55,479 bases of DNA. It comes from Nitrosospira sp. Its GTDB lineage: Bacteria > Pseudomonadota > Gammaproteobacteria > Burkholderiales > Nitrosomonadaceae. Under the pieces are notes generated by a model. It was given only the letters and a program-made list of their open reading frames with translations. It was not told where the DNA came from and did not search any database. The first letter of the stretch is position 1. Every line of letters begins with the position of its first letter. Shown one piece after another: positions 11,276 through 21,639 of the stretch. The stretch is from contig JACDSH010000001.1 of assembly GCA_013450215.1 (NCBI GenBank), positions 1 to 55,479 of the forward strand. Reading direction: 5' to 3'. Made by a program: the position numbers and the translations under genes.

Positions 11276-12049
11276 TTAAGCTATCAGTTCGACCCTGCCG
11301 GTATCCAGATGATATAACCCGCCAACGACTCGAATTCTCTTCTGGTCGTGATAATAATCCAGTATGGGTGTTTTATTTCTCAGTCTCTCAACCGTCAGGA
11401 TGACATTCTTCTTGGTCACATTAATCAAGCGGCTGCTCGAGTTGTCACTGACCGCCCTGACCGCTGGTGCTATCGCACTGGATAGCAGCTGAATATGTCC
11501 TGGGAAGTCTTTATGATGATCAACGGCCTCAATCGCCGCCTTGACTGCACCACAACTTTCATGACCAAGCACCATGATCAGAGGTGTATTCAATACGGCG
11601 ACTGAATACTCGATTGTGGCCACATTGTCAGCGGTTAGATAATTGCCAGCACCCCGGGCTACAAACAGATCTCCATGGGACTCATCGAAGCAGTGCTCAG
11701 GACTGACCCTTGAATCGGAACAGCCTAGAATGGTAGCGTAGGGGTTTTGCCCATTGACCAGAGCATCCTGAACATCATGAAAGTTAAGTGGAATTGATTG
11801 GCCAGCAACATAACGTTCGTTACCTTTCATTAATCTTTCCAGAGCCTGGTCAGGTGTCAGCAAGTTTTCAGGTTTGGGCGGGATCTTGGAATGAGTCTTG
11901 GCCGATTGTTTCCCCTGCGCTGTTGCGATACCTGCACCCGTAAGACCTAAGCTGATGGCGGAGACCGCAGCCAGTTTTAGAAACGAACGTTTGCTTGGAT
12001 TCTGTTTGAGATCCTGTTGATCTATTTTTTGGTCACATCGATAACACAT
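11276..12049 (-). CDS. exported beta-class carbonic anhydrase
   Basis: Beta-carbonic anhydrases interconvert CO2 and bicarbonate with a zinc ion. The 257-residue product has the zinc ligands C110 and D112 (GCSDSRV), H163 and C166 (GHESCGAV). An N-terminal export signal runs to about residue 46: KRSFLK, then a long hydrophobic stretch and an Ala-rich end. This resembles a Tat signal with Lys-Arg in place of Arg-Arg, so a periplasmic site is likely. The ATG at 12049 is preferred over 12067 because AAAGGA precedes it by nine bases and a TATAAT at 12073-12078 would start transcription near 12066. A CxxC (CYRC) sits at residues 2-5. Converges with recN. Confidence 0.85.
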   Translation of the reverse strand: MCYRCDQKIDQQDLKQNPSKRSFLKLAAVSAISLGLTGAGIATAQGKQSAKTHSKIPPKPENLLTPDQALERLMKGNERYVAGQSIPLNFHDVQDALVNGQNPYATILGCSDSRVSPEHCFDESHGDLFVARGAGNYLTADNVATIEYSVAVLNTPLIMVLGHESCGAVKAAIEAVDHHKDFPGHIQLLSSAIAPAVRAVSDNSSSRLINVTKKNVILTVERLRNKTPILDYYHDQKRIRVVGGLYHLDTGRVELIA

Positions 12050-12072
12050 GCTGAGAGTTCCTTTCATTTCAC

Positions 12073-12078
12073 ATTATA
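12073..12078 (-). promoter_or_regulatory. -10 box of the carbonic anhydrase gene
   Basis: A perfect TATAAT on the minus strand lies upstream of the chosen start, placing the 5' end of the mRNA near the alternative upstream ATG. The best -35 candidate (TTGCCT, 12094-12099) is at 15-base spacing and weak. Confidence 0.4.
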
Positions 12079-12144
12079 AAAATTGGCGATTACAGGCAAG
12101 GAAGCCTTGAACGGAGCTTCCAGGGCGCCCATTTCAGAGTTTTC

Positions 12145-13623
12145 CTAGTGTAGCCATCGATTTAACAGGCCACGTGCCGCATCAGTGATCTCTGATGCAG
12201 TCATCCCGACTGGACCTCCATATCTTTCGAGCAGAGAATCAGCAGCGGCACCATGCAGATGAACCGCTAACAAGAGTGCATTTCCCGCATCTAAACCCTG
12301 CGCCAGAAAAGCACCAATGATGCCGGACAGTACGTCGCCTGTTCCTGCACTGCTTAGACCAGGGTTGCCGCTGGTATTGAGGTAGCTCCTACCATCGGGG
12401 AAGGTACAAATACTGCCGACACCTTTTAGCACTGTGTAGCAATTAAAACGCTTTGCCAATTCGGCTGCAGCAGCCATGCGGTCATGCTGTAGGTTCGACG
12501 AGTCGGTGCCGAGTAGCCGAGCAGCTTCCGCAACATGCGGGGTAAGGACAGAGGCTGCTGTACGTGCTCGTAGCAGGCTGGCAAGTTCTGGATGGACGGC
12601 GATCAAATTCAGTGCATCTGCGTCTAGCACTAGCGGCATTTCAGACTCTAGCGCGTTGCTGAGCCAGAAATGAGCATCTGGTTGCATACCCAGACCAGGT
12701 CCGACGATCAAACAGCTGAGATGAGCAAGTTTGAATAGCTCATGCACAGGTCGCAGCATCAATTCAGGTTGATCTGCACTTGTGACTGGTGGATCAACAG
12801 CCATTAGCCCGAGGTAAACGCGCCCTGCACCTAATTTTAGTGCCGCGGTTCCGGCTAGAAATGCTGCACCCACCATCCCGGTTGCGCCACCGATGACACC
12901 GACGCTACCGAACATGCCTTTATGACTGTCAGAGGGGCGCGGTGGCGGCAATAACTTCTGCGCATAAGGTCGATCCAGCTTCCAGGCGTGTGGGGTAACC
13001 AGGGAAGATGGGTCGAGATCAAGTTTGCATAGAATAATTTCCCCGCAATAGTCGGGGCCAAACCGAGTGAACAGGCCCGGTTTGAGCCCGATGAAGGTGA
13101 CTGTCATGGTGGCTCGGACCGTTGCGCCATGGCAATTCCCAGTGTCGCTTCCTAAGCCGCTTGGGACATCAAGTGCGAGTACCGGCAGGCGCATGAGATT
13201 GACCGTATTAACGAGAGCCAGATTCTTGCCGACTAGATCGCGGTCTAGACCGATGCCGAAGAGCCCATCTATAACCGCGCCCCATATTTTATTTTCCGGC
13301 ATCTCGGTTAGGATTTCACCGCCGGCAGAGAGCCACTTATCCAACGCATGCTTTGCATCATCGGGCAGGTTTTCACGTTCGCCACTGAATACCAGCGTGA
13401 CATTGAGCCACCAGGATTTTAGATAACGAGCAACAACGAAGGCATCCCCACCATTGTTGCCTGGGCCAGCCAGTACTAGTACTGCGTTGATTTCTTTGGT
13501 GAGCAACCGATCTCGCGCAATCTCAGCGGCAGCCAAACCAGCTCTTTCCATTAATGGCGACGCTGTAAGCCGCTCGATGGAGCGAATCTCAGTGTTATTG
13601 TAGATAGGGGTGGGGGTAGTCAT
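12145..13623 (-). CDS. nnr: bifunctional NAD(P)HX epimerase/dehydratase
   Basis: This repair enzyme rescues hydrated NADH and NADPH: the N-terminal half epimerises R- and S-NAD(P)HX, and the C-terminal half dehydrates the S form using ADP. The 492-residue length fits a fused protein. The first domain (about 1-215) shows LAGPGNNGGDAFVVARYL and LDVPSGLGSDTG; the second (about 225-490) shows the LKGVGSICTFPDG strand and the nucleotide-site motif NPGLSSAGTGDVLSG. It is divergent from purL across 116 bases. Confidence 0.95.
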   Translation of the reverse strand: MTTPTPIYNNTEIRSIERLTASPLMERAGLAAAEIARDRLLTKEINAVLVLAGPGNNGGDAFVVARYLKSWWLNVTLVFSGERENLPDDAKHALDKWLSAGGEILTEMPENKIWGAVIDGLFGIGLDRDLVGKNLALVNTVNLMRLPVLALDVPSGLGSDTGNCHGATVRATMTVTFIGLKPGLFTRFGPDYCGEIILCKLDLDPSSLVTPHAWKLDRPYAQKLLPPPRPSDSHKGMFGSVGVIGGATGMVGAAFLAGTAALKLGAGRVYLGLMAVDPPVTSADQPELMLRPVHELFKLAHLSCLIVGPGLGMQPDAHFWLSNALESEMPLVLDADALNLIAVHPELASLLRARTAASVLTPHVAEAARLLGTDSSNLQHDRMAAAAELAKRFNCYTVLKGVGSICTFPDGRSYLNTSGNPGLSSAGTGDVLSGIIGAFLAQGLDAGNALLLAVHLHGAAADSLLERYGGPVGMTASEITDAARGLLNRWLH

Positions 13624-13739
13624 ACCTTATAATCATGAGTTGATCGATCGGAACCACCAGCTAACAGGTTATCGGGCTGCGGGTAGATTGTCTTCTCGTG
13701 TAAAATTACGCTTTCCAATTCATCACCTCATCTCGCCTG

Positions 13740-16700
13740 ATGCTTCGACTCCGCGGCGGTAGCGCCCTTTCCCCATTCCGTCTTGAAAAATTAACGGCAG
13801 CACTCAAGACCGTTGTCCCACAAGTTTCCCACATTTATGCAGAGTATTGGCATTTTTGCACGGTGGGGCGTGAACTGAGACCGGAGGAGAGGGCGATACT
13901 TGCAAAGTTACTGAGTTATGGTGCTGCGCAACGGGGGGAAGAGCCTTTAGGTGAGTTTATTCTGGTCCTGCCACGTCCCGGCACCATCTCTCCATGGTCA
14001 TCCAAGGCTACCGATATTGCTCGTCATTGCGGGCTAGAAGCAGTCTTGCGTCTGGAACGAGGGTTAGCCTTTTACATTCAAACTACAAGTGGGACCTCTG
14101 CTCTAGATCGATCTGCACTCCTCCCACTGATACATGATCGCATGACCGAGGCGGTCTTCAATTCATTTGAAGATGCCGATAAATTATTCAGACATTATGC
14201 GCCCGTGTCGCTCGACACGGTAGACGTCCTGACCGGTGGATTGACGGCATTGAGACAGGCTAATGCTGAGATGGGGTTGGCTCTGTCGGCTGATGAGGTC
14301 GAATATCTGGTAACCAGTTTTATGCGCATTGGGCGCAATCCTACAGATGTTGAGCTGATGATGTTTGCACAGGCAAACTCAGAGCACTGTCGCCACAAGA
14401 TTTTCAATGCAGACTGGGTGATAGATGGAAGGCCACAGACGCACTCGTTATTTGCGATGATCCGTAATACCCATCAGCAGCATCCACATGGGACGGTGGT
14501 GGCTTATGAGGATAACTCTTCCATCATCGTGGGGGAAAGTATTGCGCGACTCTACCCCGGCAAGGACCATGCTTACAGCTATGTCCAGGAGCAGACACAT
14601 ATCCTGATGAAGGTGGAGACTCACAACCATCCGACTGCAATCTCCCCTCACTCTGGGGCCGCCACCGGTGCGGGTGGTGAAATTCGTGATGAGGGGGCTA
14701 CCGGTCGTGGTGCCAGACCCAAGGCTGGGCTCACGGGATTTTCAGTTTCCAATTTAAGCATCCCTGGTTTTATACAGCCGTGGGAGCAATACCAGAAAAC
14801 TGGTAGACATACTTATGGTAAGCCCACCCGTATCGCCTCGGCATTGCAGATCATGTTGGAGGGCCCAATTGGTGGGGCGGCATTCAACAACGAGTTTGGA
14901 CGACCCATTCTTGCGGGGTACTTCCGTACATTCGAGGAGCGGGTTGCAGGTGAGATGCGTGGTTACCACAAGCCGATCATGTTGGCAGGCGGTATAGGTC
15001 ATATCTGCGAGAGCCACTCGTTTAAGCAGGAAATCCCCTCTGGTTCACTGCTGATTCAATTAGGTGGACCGGGAATGCTGATTGGTCTTGGTGGTGGCGC
15101 CGCTTCCAGCATGGATACCGGATCAAATGTAGAAAATCTTGATTTTGATTCGGTCCAACGTGGCAATGCTGAAATGGAGAGGCGTGCACAGGAAGTAATC
15201 GACCGCTGCTGGCAGATGGAGAGGCAGGGTCAGCCTAACCCAATTCTTTCGATACACGATGTCGGAGCGGGTGGCCTATCCAATGCACTGCCTGAACTAG
15301 TGCATGGTTCAAGTCGCGGCGGGAGATTTAATTTGCGCGATATCCCCTCTGAAGAGTCGGGCATGTCGCCAATGCAAATCTGGAGCAACGAATCGCAAGA
15401 GCGGTATGTACTGGCCATTGATCCGGAGTCGTTGAACCTATTCAGAGAGGTTTGTGAGCGTGAGCGCTGTCCGTTTGCGGTAGTCGGTGTGGCGACTAAG
15501 CAACAACAACTCTCCGTGATTGACCCATTATTCGGTGACAAGCCGCTGCCGGTTGATATGGAGCTTGAGGTGTTACTCGGCAAGCCTCCAAAAATGACAC
15601 GTGAGGTTACCCACCTCACCAGATCGTTATCACCATTCGACCCAGCCGGATTGGAACTGAAGGAGGCGGCATACCGAGTGTTGCATTTGCCGTCAGTGGC
15701 GGACAAGACTTTTCTCATTAGTATCGGCGACCGTACGGTCGGCGGTATGACCGCTCGAGACCAGATGGTTGGACCATGGCAAGTTCCAGTGGCAGATGTG
15801 GCTGTGACCATGATGGGTTATCAGACATATCTGGGTGAGTCATTTGCCATGGGGGAACGCACGCCGCTGGCATTGATTAATCCTGCTGCCTCTGCGCGTA
15901 TGGCGGTGGGTGAGGCCATCACCAATATCGCTGCTGCACTGATTATAGATATCGGAGAGATCAAGCTTTCCGCCAACTGGATGGCGGCGGCTGGGCATCC
16001 AGGTGAGGATGCGGGTTTGTACGATGCAGTCCATGCAGTAGGGATAGAGTTATGTCCGCAACTGGGGATCAGTATTCCGGTAGGTAAGGACTCCATGTCG
16101 ATGAAGACGGTATGGACTGAAGAAGAGAATGATCAGAGTACGGCTGTCCATAAGGAAGTGACTGCACCTCTGTCCTTGATCATCTCAGCCTTTGCGCGAG
16201 TGATGGACGTGCGTAAGACACTCACGCCTCAATTACGTACCGACTGTGGAGAGACGGAACTGATCTTGATTGATCTGGGTGCAGGTAGAAACCGTCTAGG
16301 CGGATCGGCGTTAGCGCAAGTTTATAAGCAGGCAGGTGATATAGCCCCAGATCTGGATGATCCACAGAAGCTCAAGGGATTATTCGCCGGTTTGCAACGC
16401 TTGAATCGAGAAGGTAGAGTACTTGCTTATCATGACCGCTCTGACGGGGGCCTATTTGTGACATTGTGCGAGATGGCCTTTGCCAGTCATTCCGGTATTA
16501 CAGTCAATCTCGATCAGTTGTGTTTCGACGGGCTCGCTAATGATGTGGATGGTTATGAGCTGAGACCCGAAATAATGGACGGAAGGGCTCAGGGAAGAAC
16601 CCTTTCTGTCCTTTTTAATGAGGAGCTTGGTGGGGTGATCCAGATCAGAACAGAGCAGCGTCATGCCGTTCTGGAAGTTTTGGCAGAGGCTGGTTTGCGC

Positions 16701-17768
16701 GATATGAGTTTTGTCATCGGAAGTCTCAACGATAAGGATCAAGTACGTTTCTTGAGAAACAATAAACCGGTATTTTCCGAGCGGCGTGTAGATCTGCAGC
16801 GCGCTTGGTCAGAGACCACTCATCAAATGCAGAAGCTGCGGGATAATCCAGAGTGTGCGCAGCAGGAATATGATCGCATACTCGATATCACCGACCCTGG
16901 TCTGAATGTGCAGTTGAGTTTCGATGTGGACGATGATATTGCTGCTCCTTATATTCAGAGTGGAGCGAGGCCAAGAATTGCTATTCTGAGAGAGCAGGGT
17001 GTAAATGGCCATGTCGAGATGGCTGCAGCCTTTGACCGGGCTGGATTCGCTGCGACCGATGTGCACATGAGTGATATCATCGCTGGACGTGTTTCGCTGC
17101 AACATTATCAGGGCTTGGCTGCATGCGGTGGGTTCTCCTACGGAGATGTGCTGGGGGCAGGGGAAGGTTGGGCCAAGTCTATTCTGTTCAATCATCGCGC
17201 ACGTGATGAATTCAAAATTTTTTTCCAACGGACCGATACCTTCGCCCTAGGGATCTGTAACGGATGCCAGATGATGAGCAATCTGCAAGAAATAATTCCC
17301 GGTGCGGAGTACTGGCCTCACTTTGTGCGCAACAAGTCAGAGCAGTTTGAAGCCCGCTTCGTTATGACTGAGGTTCAGCAGAGCCCCTCAATGTTTTTCG
17401 ATGGAATGGTCGGTAGCCGTATGCCTATCGCTGTTGCTCATGGAGAGGGTTATGCGGAATTTGCCGATGAGAAAGCGCTATTGGCTGCATCATCTCTGAT
17501 CGCACTACGTTTTATCGACAATTACGGCAAGCCTACTGAGATTTATCCACTCAATCCTAATGGTTCTCCCCAGGGCATTGCCGGCATGACTACACCAGAT
17601 GGGCGTTTCAGTATACTCATGCCACACCCAGAACGGGTGTTCCGTGCCGCTCAACATTCATGGTATCCCACTGCGGAGTCGAGCATCAAGGGTGTGGGTG
17701 CGACAGAGTGGCATGAAGACGGGCCATGGATGAGGATGTTTAGGAATGCGAGAAGATGGGTGTGCTGA
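13740..17768 (+). CDS. purL: PurL, phosphoribosylformylglycinamidine synthase
   Basis: PurL converts FGAR plus glutamine and ATP to FGAM in purine synthesis. The 1342-residue protein is the large single-chain form of Proteobacteria: an N-terminal PurS-like part, two AIR-synthase-like halves (motif [19 protein letters not shown] near 300) and a C-terminal glutamine amidotransferase with nucleophile C1173 in [10 protein letters not shown] and the PHPERV histidine. No strong ribosome-binding site is seen before the ATG. It stands alone, as is usual for this gene in Betaproteobacteria; the next gene starts 27 bases on. Confidence 0.98.
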   Translation: MLRLRGGSALSPFRLEKLTAALKTVVPQVSHIYAEYWHFCTVGRELRPEERAILAKLLSYGAAQRGEEPLGEFILVLPRPGTISPWSSKATDIARHCGLEAVLRLERGLAFYIQTTSGTSALDRSALLPLIHDRMTEAVFNSFEDADKLFRHYAPVSLDTVDVLTGGLTALRQANAEMGLALSADEVEYLVTSFMRIGRNPTDVELMMFAQANSEHCRHKIFNADWVIDGRPQTHSLFAMIRNTHQQHPHGTVVAYEDNSSIIVGESIARLYPGKDHAYSYVQEQTHILMKVETHNHPTAISPHSGAATGAGGEIRDEGATGRGARPKAGLTGFSVSNLSIPGFIQPWEQYQKTGRHTYGKPTRIASALQIMLEGPIGGAAFNNEFGRPILAGYFRTFEERVAGEMRGYHKPIMLAGGIGHICESHSFKQEIPSGSLLIQLGGPGMLIGLGGGAASSMDTGSNVENLDFDSVQRGNAEMERRAQEVIDRCWQMERQGQPNPILSIHDVGAGGLSNALPELVHGSSRGGRFNLRDIPSEESGMSPMQIWSNESQERYVLAIDPESLNLFREVCERERCPFAVVGVATKQQQLSVIDPLFGDKPLPVDMELEVLLGKPPKMTREVTHLTRSLSPFDPAGLELKEAAYRVLHLPSVADKTFLISIGDRTVGGMTARDQMVGPWQVPVADVAVTMMGYQTYLGESFAMGERTPLALINPAASARMAVGEAITNIAAALIIDIGEIKLSANWMAAAGHPGEDAGLYDAVHAVGIELCPQLGISIPVGKDSMSMKTVWTEEENDQSTAVHKEVTAPLSLIISAFARVMDVRKTLTPQLRTDCGETELILIDLGAGRNRLGGSALAQVYKQAGDIAPDLDDPQKLKGLFAGLQRLNREGRVLAYHDRSDGGLFVTLCEMAFASHSGITVNLDQLCFDGLANDVDGYELRPEIMDGRAQGRTLSVLFNEELGGVIQIRTEQRHAVLEVLAEAGLRDMSFVIGSLNDKDQVRFLRNNKPVFSERRVDLQRAWSETTHQMQKLRDNPECAQQEYDRILDITDPGLNVQLSFDVDDDIAAPYIQSGARPRIAILREQGVNGHVEMAAAFDRAGFAATDVHMSDIIAGRVSLQHYQGLAACGGFSYGDVLGAGEGWAKSILFNHRARDEFKIFFQRTDTFALGICNGCQMMSNLQEIIPGAEYWPHFVRNKSEQFEARFVMTEVQQSPSMFFDGMVGSRMPIAVAHGEGYAEFADEKALLAASSLIALRFIDNYGKPTEIYPLNPNGSPQGIAGMTTPDGRFSILMPHPERVFRAAQHSWYPTAESSIKGVGATEWHEDGPWMRMFRNARRWVC

Positions 17769-17795
17769 CATAACTTATGGTAAGGAGTATCCGGT

Positions 17796-19010
17796 ATGAT
17801 TATTTCTAAAAGTACGCTATATGTTGGATTTGTTGGTGCTGTTCTGCTTGTAGTTGGGGCAGACTTTAATATTGCATCGGCTCAATCGAAGTCTACGAAT
17901 AAGGAGGGCACGGACTGTGTTCCGGTGGCAAGTTGGGTAGTACCTGCTGGCAATAAGATAGCCAATAATAGGGTCATTGGGCGTGCGGCAAAACAGTCGG
18001 TAGTTTTGCTCGGTGAGATGCACGATAACCTAGAGCATCACCGCTGGCAGTTGCAGATGCTGGCTGCACTTTATGCCTCTCGTCCAGACATGGTGATAGG
18101 TTTCGAGATGTTTCCACGGCGGGTACAAAAAGCACTCGATCGATGGGTGGCTGGAGAGTTCACCGAGACTGAATTTCTTGCCGCTGCAGACTGGGACTCC
18201 GTTTGGGGTACGGACGCGAGTTACTATCTACCACTATTCCATTTCGCGCGTATGAACCGGATACCGATGGTGGCACTCAATATTGATACGCGTTTGAGGC
18301 GGGAGATCTCCGCGAAGGGTTTCGATGGAGTGCCGGAGAGTGAGCGCGAAGGGGTGACGCGACCTGCCAGTTCGAGTGTTGCATACCGTGATTACTTGCT
18401 GCCTATATATCGGGAACATGAGCGCGAGGGCAAGAAAAAAACCGAGATCGGCCATGACGATCCAGATTTTAAGCGGTTTGTCGAGAGCCAGCAGCTATGG
18501 GATCGAGCGATGGCGCAAGCGATACATCGATCGCTCGAGAGACCAGGACGCCCGCTGGTGGTTGGGATCATGGGTGCGGGACATATCAAGCATGGCTATG
18601 GGGTCCCTCACCAACTGAAAGACCTCAAGGTCCTAGATGTTGCCATGCTGCTTCCATGGGATAGTGGTAAGGCATGTGGTCAGCTCGTTGCAGGAATGGC
18701 CGATGCTGTGTTCGGTGTCGCACCATTCGTTTCGTCTGTCCAGCAGCAGCAGCGGCTTGGGATCCGATTTGAGATTGCTTCAGATGGTGGTGCGCGAGTG
18801 CTGCAGGTTGAGAAAGGCAGTATTGCTGAGATATCGGGTCTGCGTAGCGGTGATGTAATGCTGGAGGTTGCGGGCATGGTGGTTAAGCAGACTGGGGATG
18901 TCGTCGCAGCGGTCAAGCGTCATGCGCCGGGCACCTGGTTACCACTCAGGGTAAAACGAGGCAACGAGACAATCGAGGTCATCGCTAAATTCCCGGCAGA
19001 GGAACGGTGA
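17796..19010 (+). CDS. exported ChaN-like protein with C-terminal PDZ domain
   Basis: Residues 1-30 form a Sec signal peptide ending ASAQ. Residues about 55-290 match the ChaN/haem-uptake-like fold: VVLLGEMHDNLEHHRWQ carries the conserved Glu and His, and MVIGFEMFPRR, VALNIDTRLRREI and VVGIMGAGHIKHGYG follow in order. Residues about 310-400 form a PDZ domain (LGIRFEI, then VLQVEKGSIAEISGLRSGDVML). Known ChaN proteins bind haem and are surface or periplasmic; a substrate here cannot be read. Its last codons overlap the GTG start of the M1-type peptidase gene, so the two are translationally coupled and probably act together in the periplasm. Confidence 0.82.
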   Translation: MIISKSTLYVGFVGAVLLVVGADFNIASAQSKSTNKEGTDCVPVASWVVPAGNKIANNRVIGRAAKQSVVLLGEMHDNLEHHRWQLQMLAALYASRPDMVIGFEMFPRRVQKALDRWVAGEFTETEFLAAADWDSVWGTDASYYLPLFHFARMNRIPMVALNIDTRLRREISAKGFDGVPESEREGVTRPASSSVAYRDYLLPIYREHEREGKKKTEIGHDDPDFKRFVESQQLWDRAMAQAIHRSLERPGRPLVVGIMGAGHIKHGYGVPHQLKDLKVLDVAMLLPWDSGKACGQLVAGMADAVFGVAPFVSSVQQQQRLGIRFEIASDGGARVLQVEKGSIAEISGLRSGDVMLEVAGMVVKQTGDVVAAVKRHAPGTWLPLRVKRGNETIEVIAKFPAEER

Positions 19011-21052
19011 CTCTGATCGGAGCAAGATTGCAGATCATCAGGGGTATTACATGCCTCGTTCTCTCTGGTTTTATTGCAACAGCTGCATCTTCAGCACCAA
19101 GTGCAAAGACGGATGTCGGGTACGACATCACTGTGCGCATTGATCCGGCCTCGCGCCGGATTGAAGGGCGCAGCCTTATCACCGTATCAGCAGCCGGTGA
19201 GTTGACGCTGGTACTGGGTCGTCGTTTTGAAGTGACGCATGCCCTGGTCGATGGACTGCCTATGGGGAGATCTATTTCAGGCACTGTTAATACCCAAGCC
19301 TGGCGGATTCCACGCCGCCAGCACGGGCAGCGTCGAATTGAGATTCATTGGAGGGGTGAGCTTGCGCCAATGGACAGTTCACTCGAACATCGACAGACAC
19401 TCGGCAGGACTGAGCCGGCGAGCGGCTCAGCAGGTACATTCCTTCCTGATTCCAGTGGCTGGTATCCACACTTAGTAGGAACACTTCCACGATATCGAGT
19501 TAGCCTAGAATTGCCGTCAGGCCAGCGCGGTTTGGTTGCAGGACGTTTGATTGATGAGTCTGAAACAACCGAGGGCTATCGTGCGAGTTTCGAATTCCCT
19601 TTTCCTTCTGAAGGGATCGATCTTATGGCCGGCCCTTATGCGATCGGGACCGACACAATGCGTGGTGCGGGTGGTAAGCCGATCCAGATTCGTACTTATT
19701 TTCATCCGCAAATTGGGGATCTTGCCAAAAAATATCGTGAAGAGGTAAAGGGTTACATTGAATTTTACGAGACATGGATTGGCGAGTACCCATTTACTGA
19801 GTTCAGTGTGGTGTCGAGTCCGACACCGACCGGTTTTGGCATGCCGACGCTCACGTATCTCGGTATCGAGGTGCTGAGGCTGCCATTCATCCGCGCGACC
19901 TCGCTCGGGCATGAGGTACTACACAACTGGTGGGGAAATGGTGTTTATCCAGATTATGCCCATGGTAATTGGTCCGAGGGCCTAACCACCTTCATGGCGG
20001 ATTATGCTTACAAGGAGCGAGAGGGGTCGGAAGCTGCGAGAGAGATGCGGGTTGGGTGGTTGCGAGACTTTTCCGCACTAGCATCTGGCCAGGACATGCC
20101 ATTGACGAAGTTTACCTCGCGCACCCATGGGGCCTCTCAGATCGTCGGCTATAACAAGGCGGCGATGGTGTTTCTGATGATGCGTGACTTGCTCGGACAA
20201 GAGACGTTCGACCGCGCGTTGCAGTTGTTCTGGCATGAGCAGCGCTTTCGTGTCGCTTCTTGGACGGACTTACAGCGTGCATTTGAAACAGTATCGGGGC
20301 GAGATCTGAGGGTATTTTTTAGACAGTGGCTGACACGTTCGGGTGCACCGGTTGTGCGTATTGCAGAAGCGGCACGTACATATTCCGACTCAGGCCACAG
20401 GGTGAGCATCACGTTGGAGCAATCGGAACCTACCTACCAGTTACGTGTGCCGATTGGGCTACGTACTGAAGTGGGGGAGGAGGTCCGAATGCTCGATCTG
20501 GAGCAAAAGCGTCAGACCTTTACACTGGAAGTTCCGGCACGGCCGATCGAAGTTACGCTCGATCCAGGGCTGCGTTTATTCCGGCAATTAATGCCCCAAG
20601 AGGCCCCCCCTATTTTGCGTCAAATCATGGTAGACGAGACGGTGGTATCCGTCTTGCTACCAGAGACCGGTGAGGCATATGCCGCAGCCGAGTTACTTGC
20701 AACAAAACTACAGAACCGTTCCCCAAGAATAATTTCAGCGACGAATGCCCTGCCAACTGTGTCGGTACTGGTGATAGGTCTGCATGATCAGATCGATGCG
20801 TGGCTTGCTCGCCGGCAGTTACCCGTACGCCCAGGGGTTGTTCAGGGAAAGGGTTCGGCACAGGCTTGGACGGTAAGTCGCCCGGGAGGGGCGGCGGTCA
20901 CGCTCGTGTCTGCTCGCGATGTCACTGCGCTCACCGCTTTGGCGCGTCCGCTGCCGCATTACGGTCGACAGAGTTATGTTGTCTTCGAGGGTGCAAAGAT
21001 GATTGAGCGTGGCATCTGGCCGATGCGTATGCAAGTGATGAAGATTGACTAA
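19007..21052 (+). CDS. exported M1-type metallopeptidase
   Basis: The 681-residue product has a signal peptide (hydrophobic about 10-27, ending ASSA) and a gluzincin active site: H302, E303, H306 in GHEVLHNWWG and E324 in NWSEGLTTFMADY. The spacing between HEXXH and the third ligand is 17 residues rather than the 18 of PepN, and the usual GAMEN exopeptidase motif is replaced by GFGMPTLTYLG, so classical aminopeptidase activity is doubtful. A further domain of about 150 residues follows the catalytic part. The GTG start overlaps the preceding stop and has AGAGGA just upstream. An endopeptidase or processing role in the periplasm is inference. Confidence 0.82.
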   Translation: MTLIGARLQIIRGITCLVLSGFIATAASSAPSAKTDVGYDITVRIDPASRRIEGRSLITVSAAGELTLVLGRRFEVTHALVDGLPMGRSISGTVNTQAWRIPRRQHGQRRIEIHWRGELAPMDSSLEHRQTLGRTEPASGSAGTFLPDSSGWYPHLVGTLPRYRVSLELPSGQRGLVAGRLIDESETTEGYRASFEFPFPSEGIDLMAGPYAIGTDTMRGAGGKPIQIRTYFHPQIGDLAKKYREEVKGYIEFYETWIGEYPFTEFSVVSSPTPTGFGMPTLTYLGIEVLRLPFIRATSLGHEVLHNWWGNGVYPDYAHGNWSEGLTTFMADYAYKEREGSEAAREMRVGWLRDFSALASGQDMPLTKFTSRTHGASQIVGYNKAAMVFLMMRDLLGQETFDRALQLFWHEQRFRVASWTDLQRAFETVSGRDLRVFFRQWLTRSGAPVVRIAEAARTYSDSGHRVSITLEQSEPTYQLRVPIGLRTEVGEEVRMLDLEQKRQTFTLEVPARPIEVTLDPGLRLFRQLMPQEAPPILRQIMVDETVVSVLLPETGEAYAAAELLATKLQNRSPRIISATNALPTVSVLVIGLHDQIDAWLARRQLPVRPGVVQGKGSAQAWTVSRPGGAAVTLVSARDVTALTALARPLPHYGRQSYVVFEGAKMIERGIWPMRMQVMKID

Positions 21053-21191
21053 GGATGAAACAAAAAGAGGTAGAAGGGCTCGGATGGCCAAGCCTTCTGC
21101 CCGCCATATTTTGATGAATGGCTTTTTGCTTTTTCCGTTTCTGGGGTAGTTTTTTTGTTAAAATACGCTTTTAATTTAGCGGAGTATCTCG

Positions 21192-21620
21192 ATGGGTGTT
21201 GAAAGAACTTTATCTATTATCAAGCCGGATGCAGTTGCAAAGGGTGTGATCGGACAAATTTACTCTCGTTTTGAGAGTAATGGTCTGAAAATCATTGCCG
21301 CTCGTATGCTGCATCTCTCTCAAGCTGAGGCTGAGGGGTTTTACGCGGTACATCGCAGCCGTCCATTCTTTAATGATCTTGTGAAGTTCATGATTTCTGG
21401 ACCGGTAATGGTACAGGCGCTCGAGGGTGAGGATGCGATTAAAAAAAATCGTGATCTGATGGGTGCAACTGATCCAAAAAAAGCTGAGAAAGGAACCATT
21501 CGTTCAGATTTTGCCGATAGCATAGATGCCAATGCTGTACATGGATCCGATGCCCCGGAGGCCGCGGCGATCGAAATCGCTTACTTCTTCCCCGCGCTGA
21601 ACATTTATTCCGGCCGATAA
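21192..21620 (+). CDS. ndk: Ndk, nucleoside diphosphate kinase
   Basis: Ndk moves the gamma phosphate of ATP to other nucleoside diphosphates through a phospho-histidine. The 142-residue protein has the active His117 in [12 protein letters not shown] and the [11 protein letters not shown]-terminus. It opens the ndk-rlmN-rodZ-ispG-hisS-yfgM-bamB-der series; rlmN starts 20 bases later. An AT-rich stretch with TAAAAT at 21159-21164 is the likely -10 region, but no good -35 is visible. Confidence 0.98.
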   Translation: MGVERTLSIIKPDAVAKGVIGQIYSRFESNGLKIIAARMLHLSQAEAEGFYAVHRSRPFFNDLVKFMISGPVMVQALEGEDAIKKNRDLMGATDPKKAEKGTIRSDFADSIDANAVHGSDAPEAAAIEIAYFFPALNIYSGR

Positions 21621-21639
21621 TGAGCCGTGTCTCAACATC

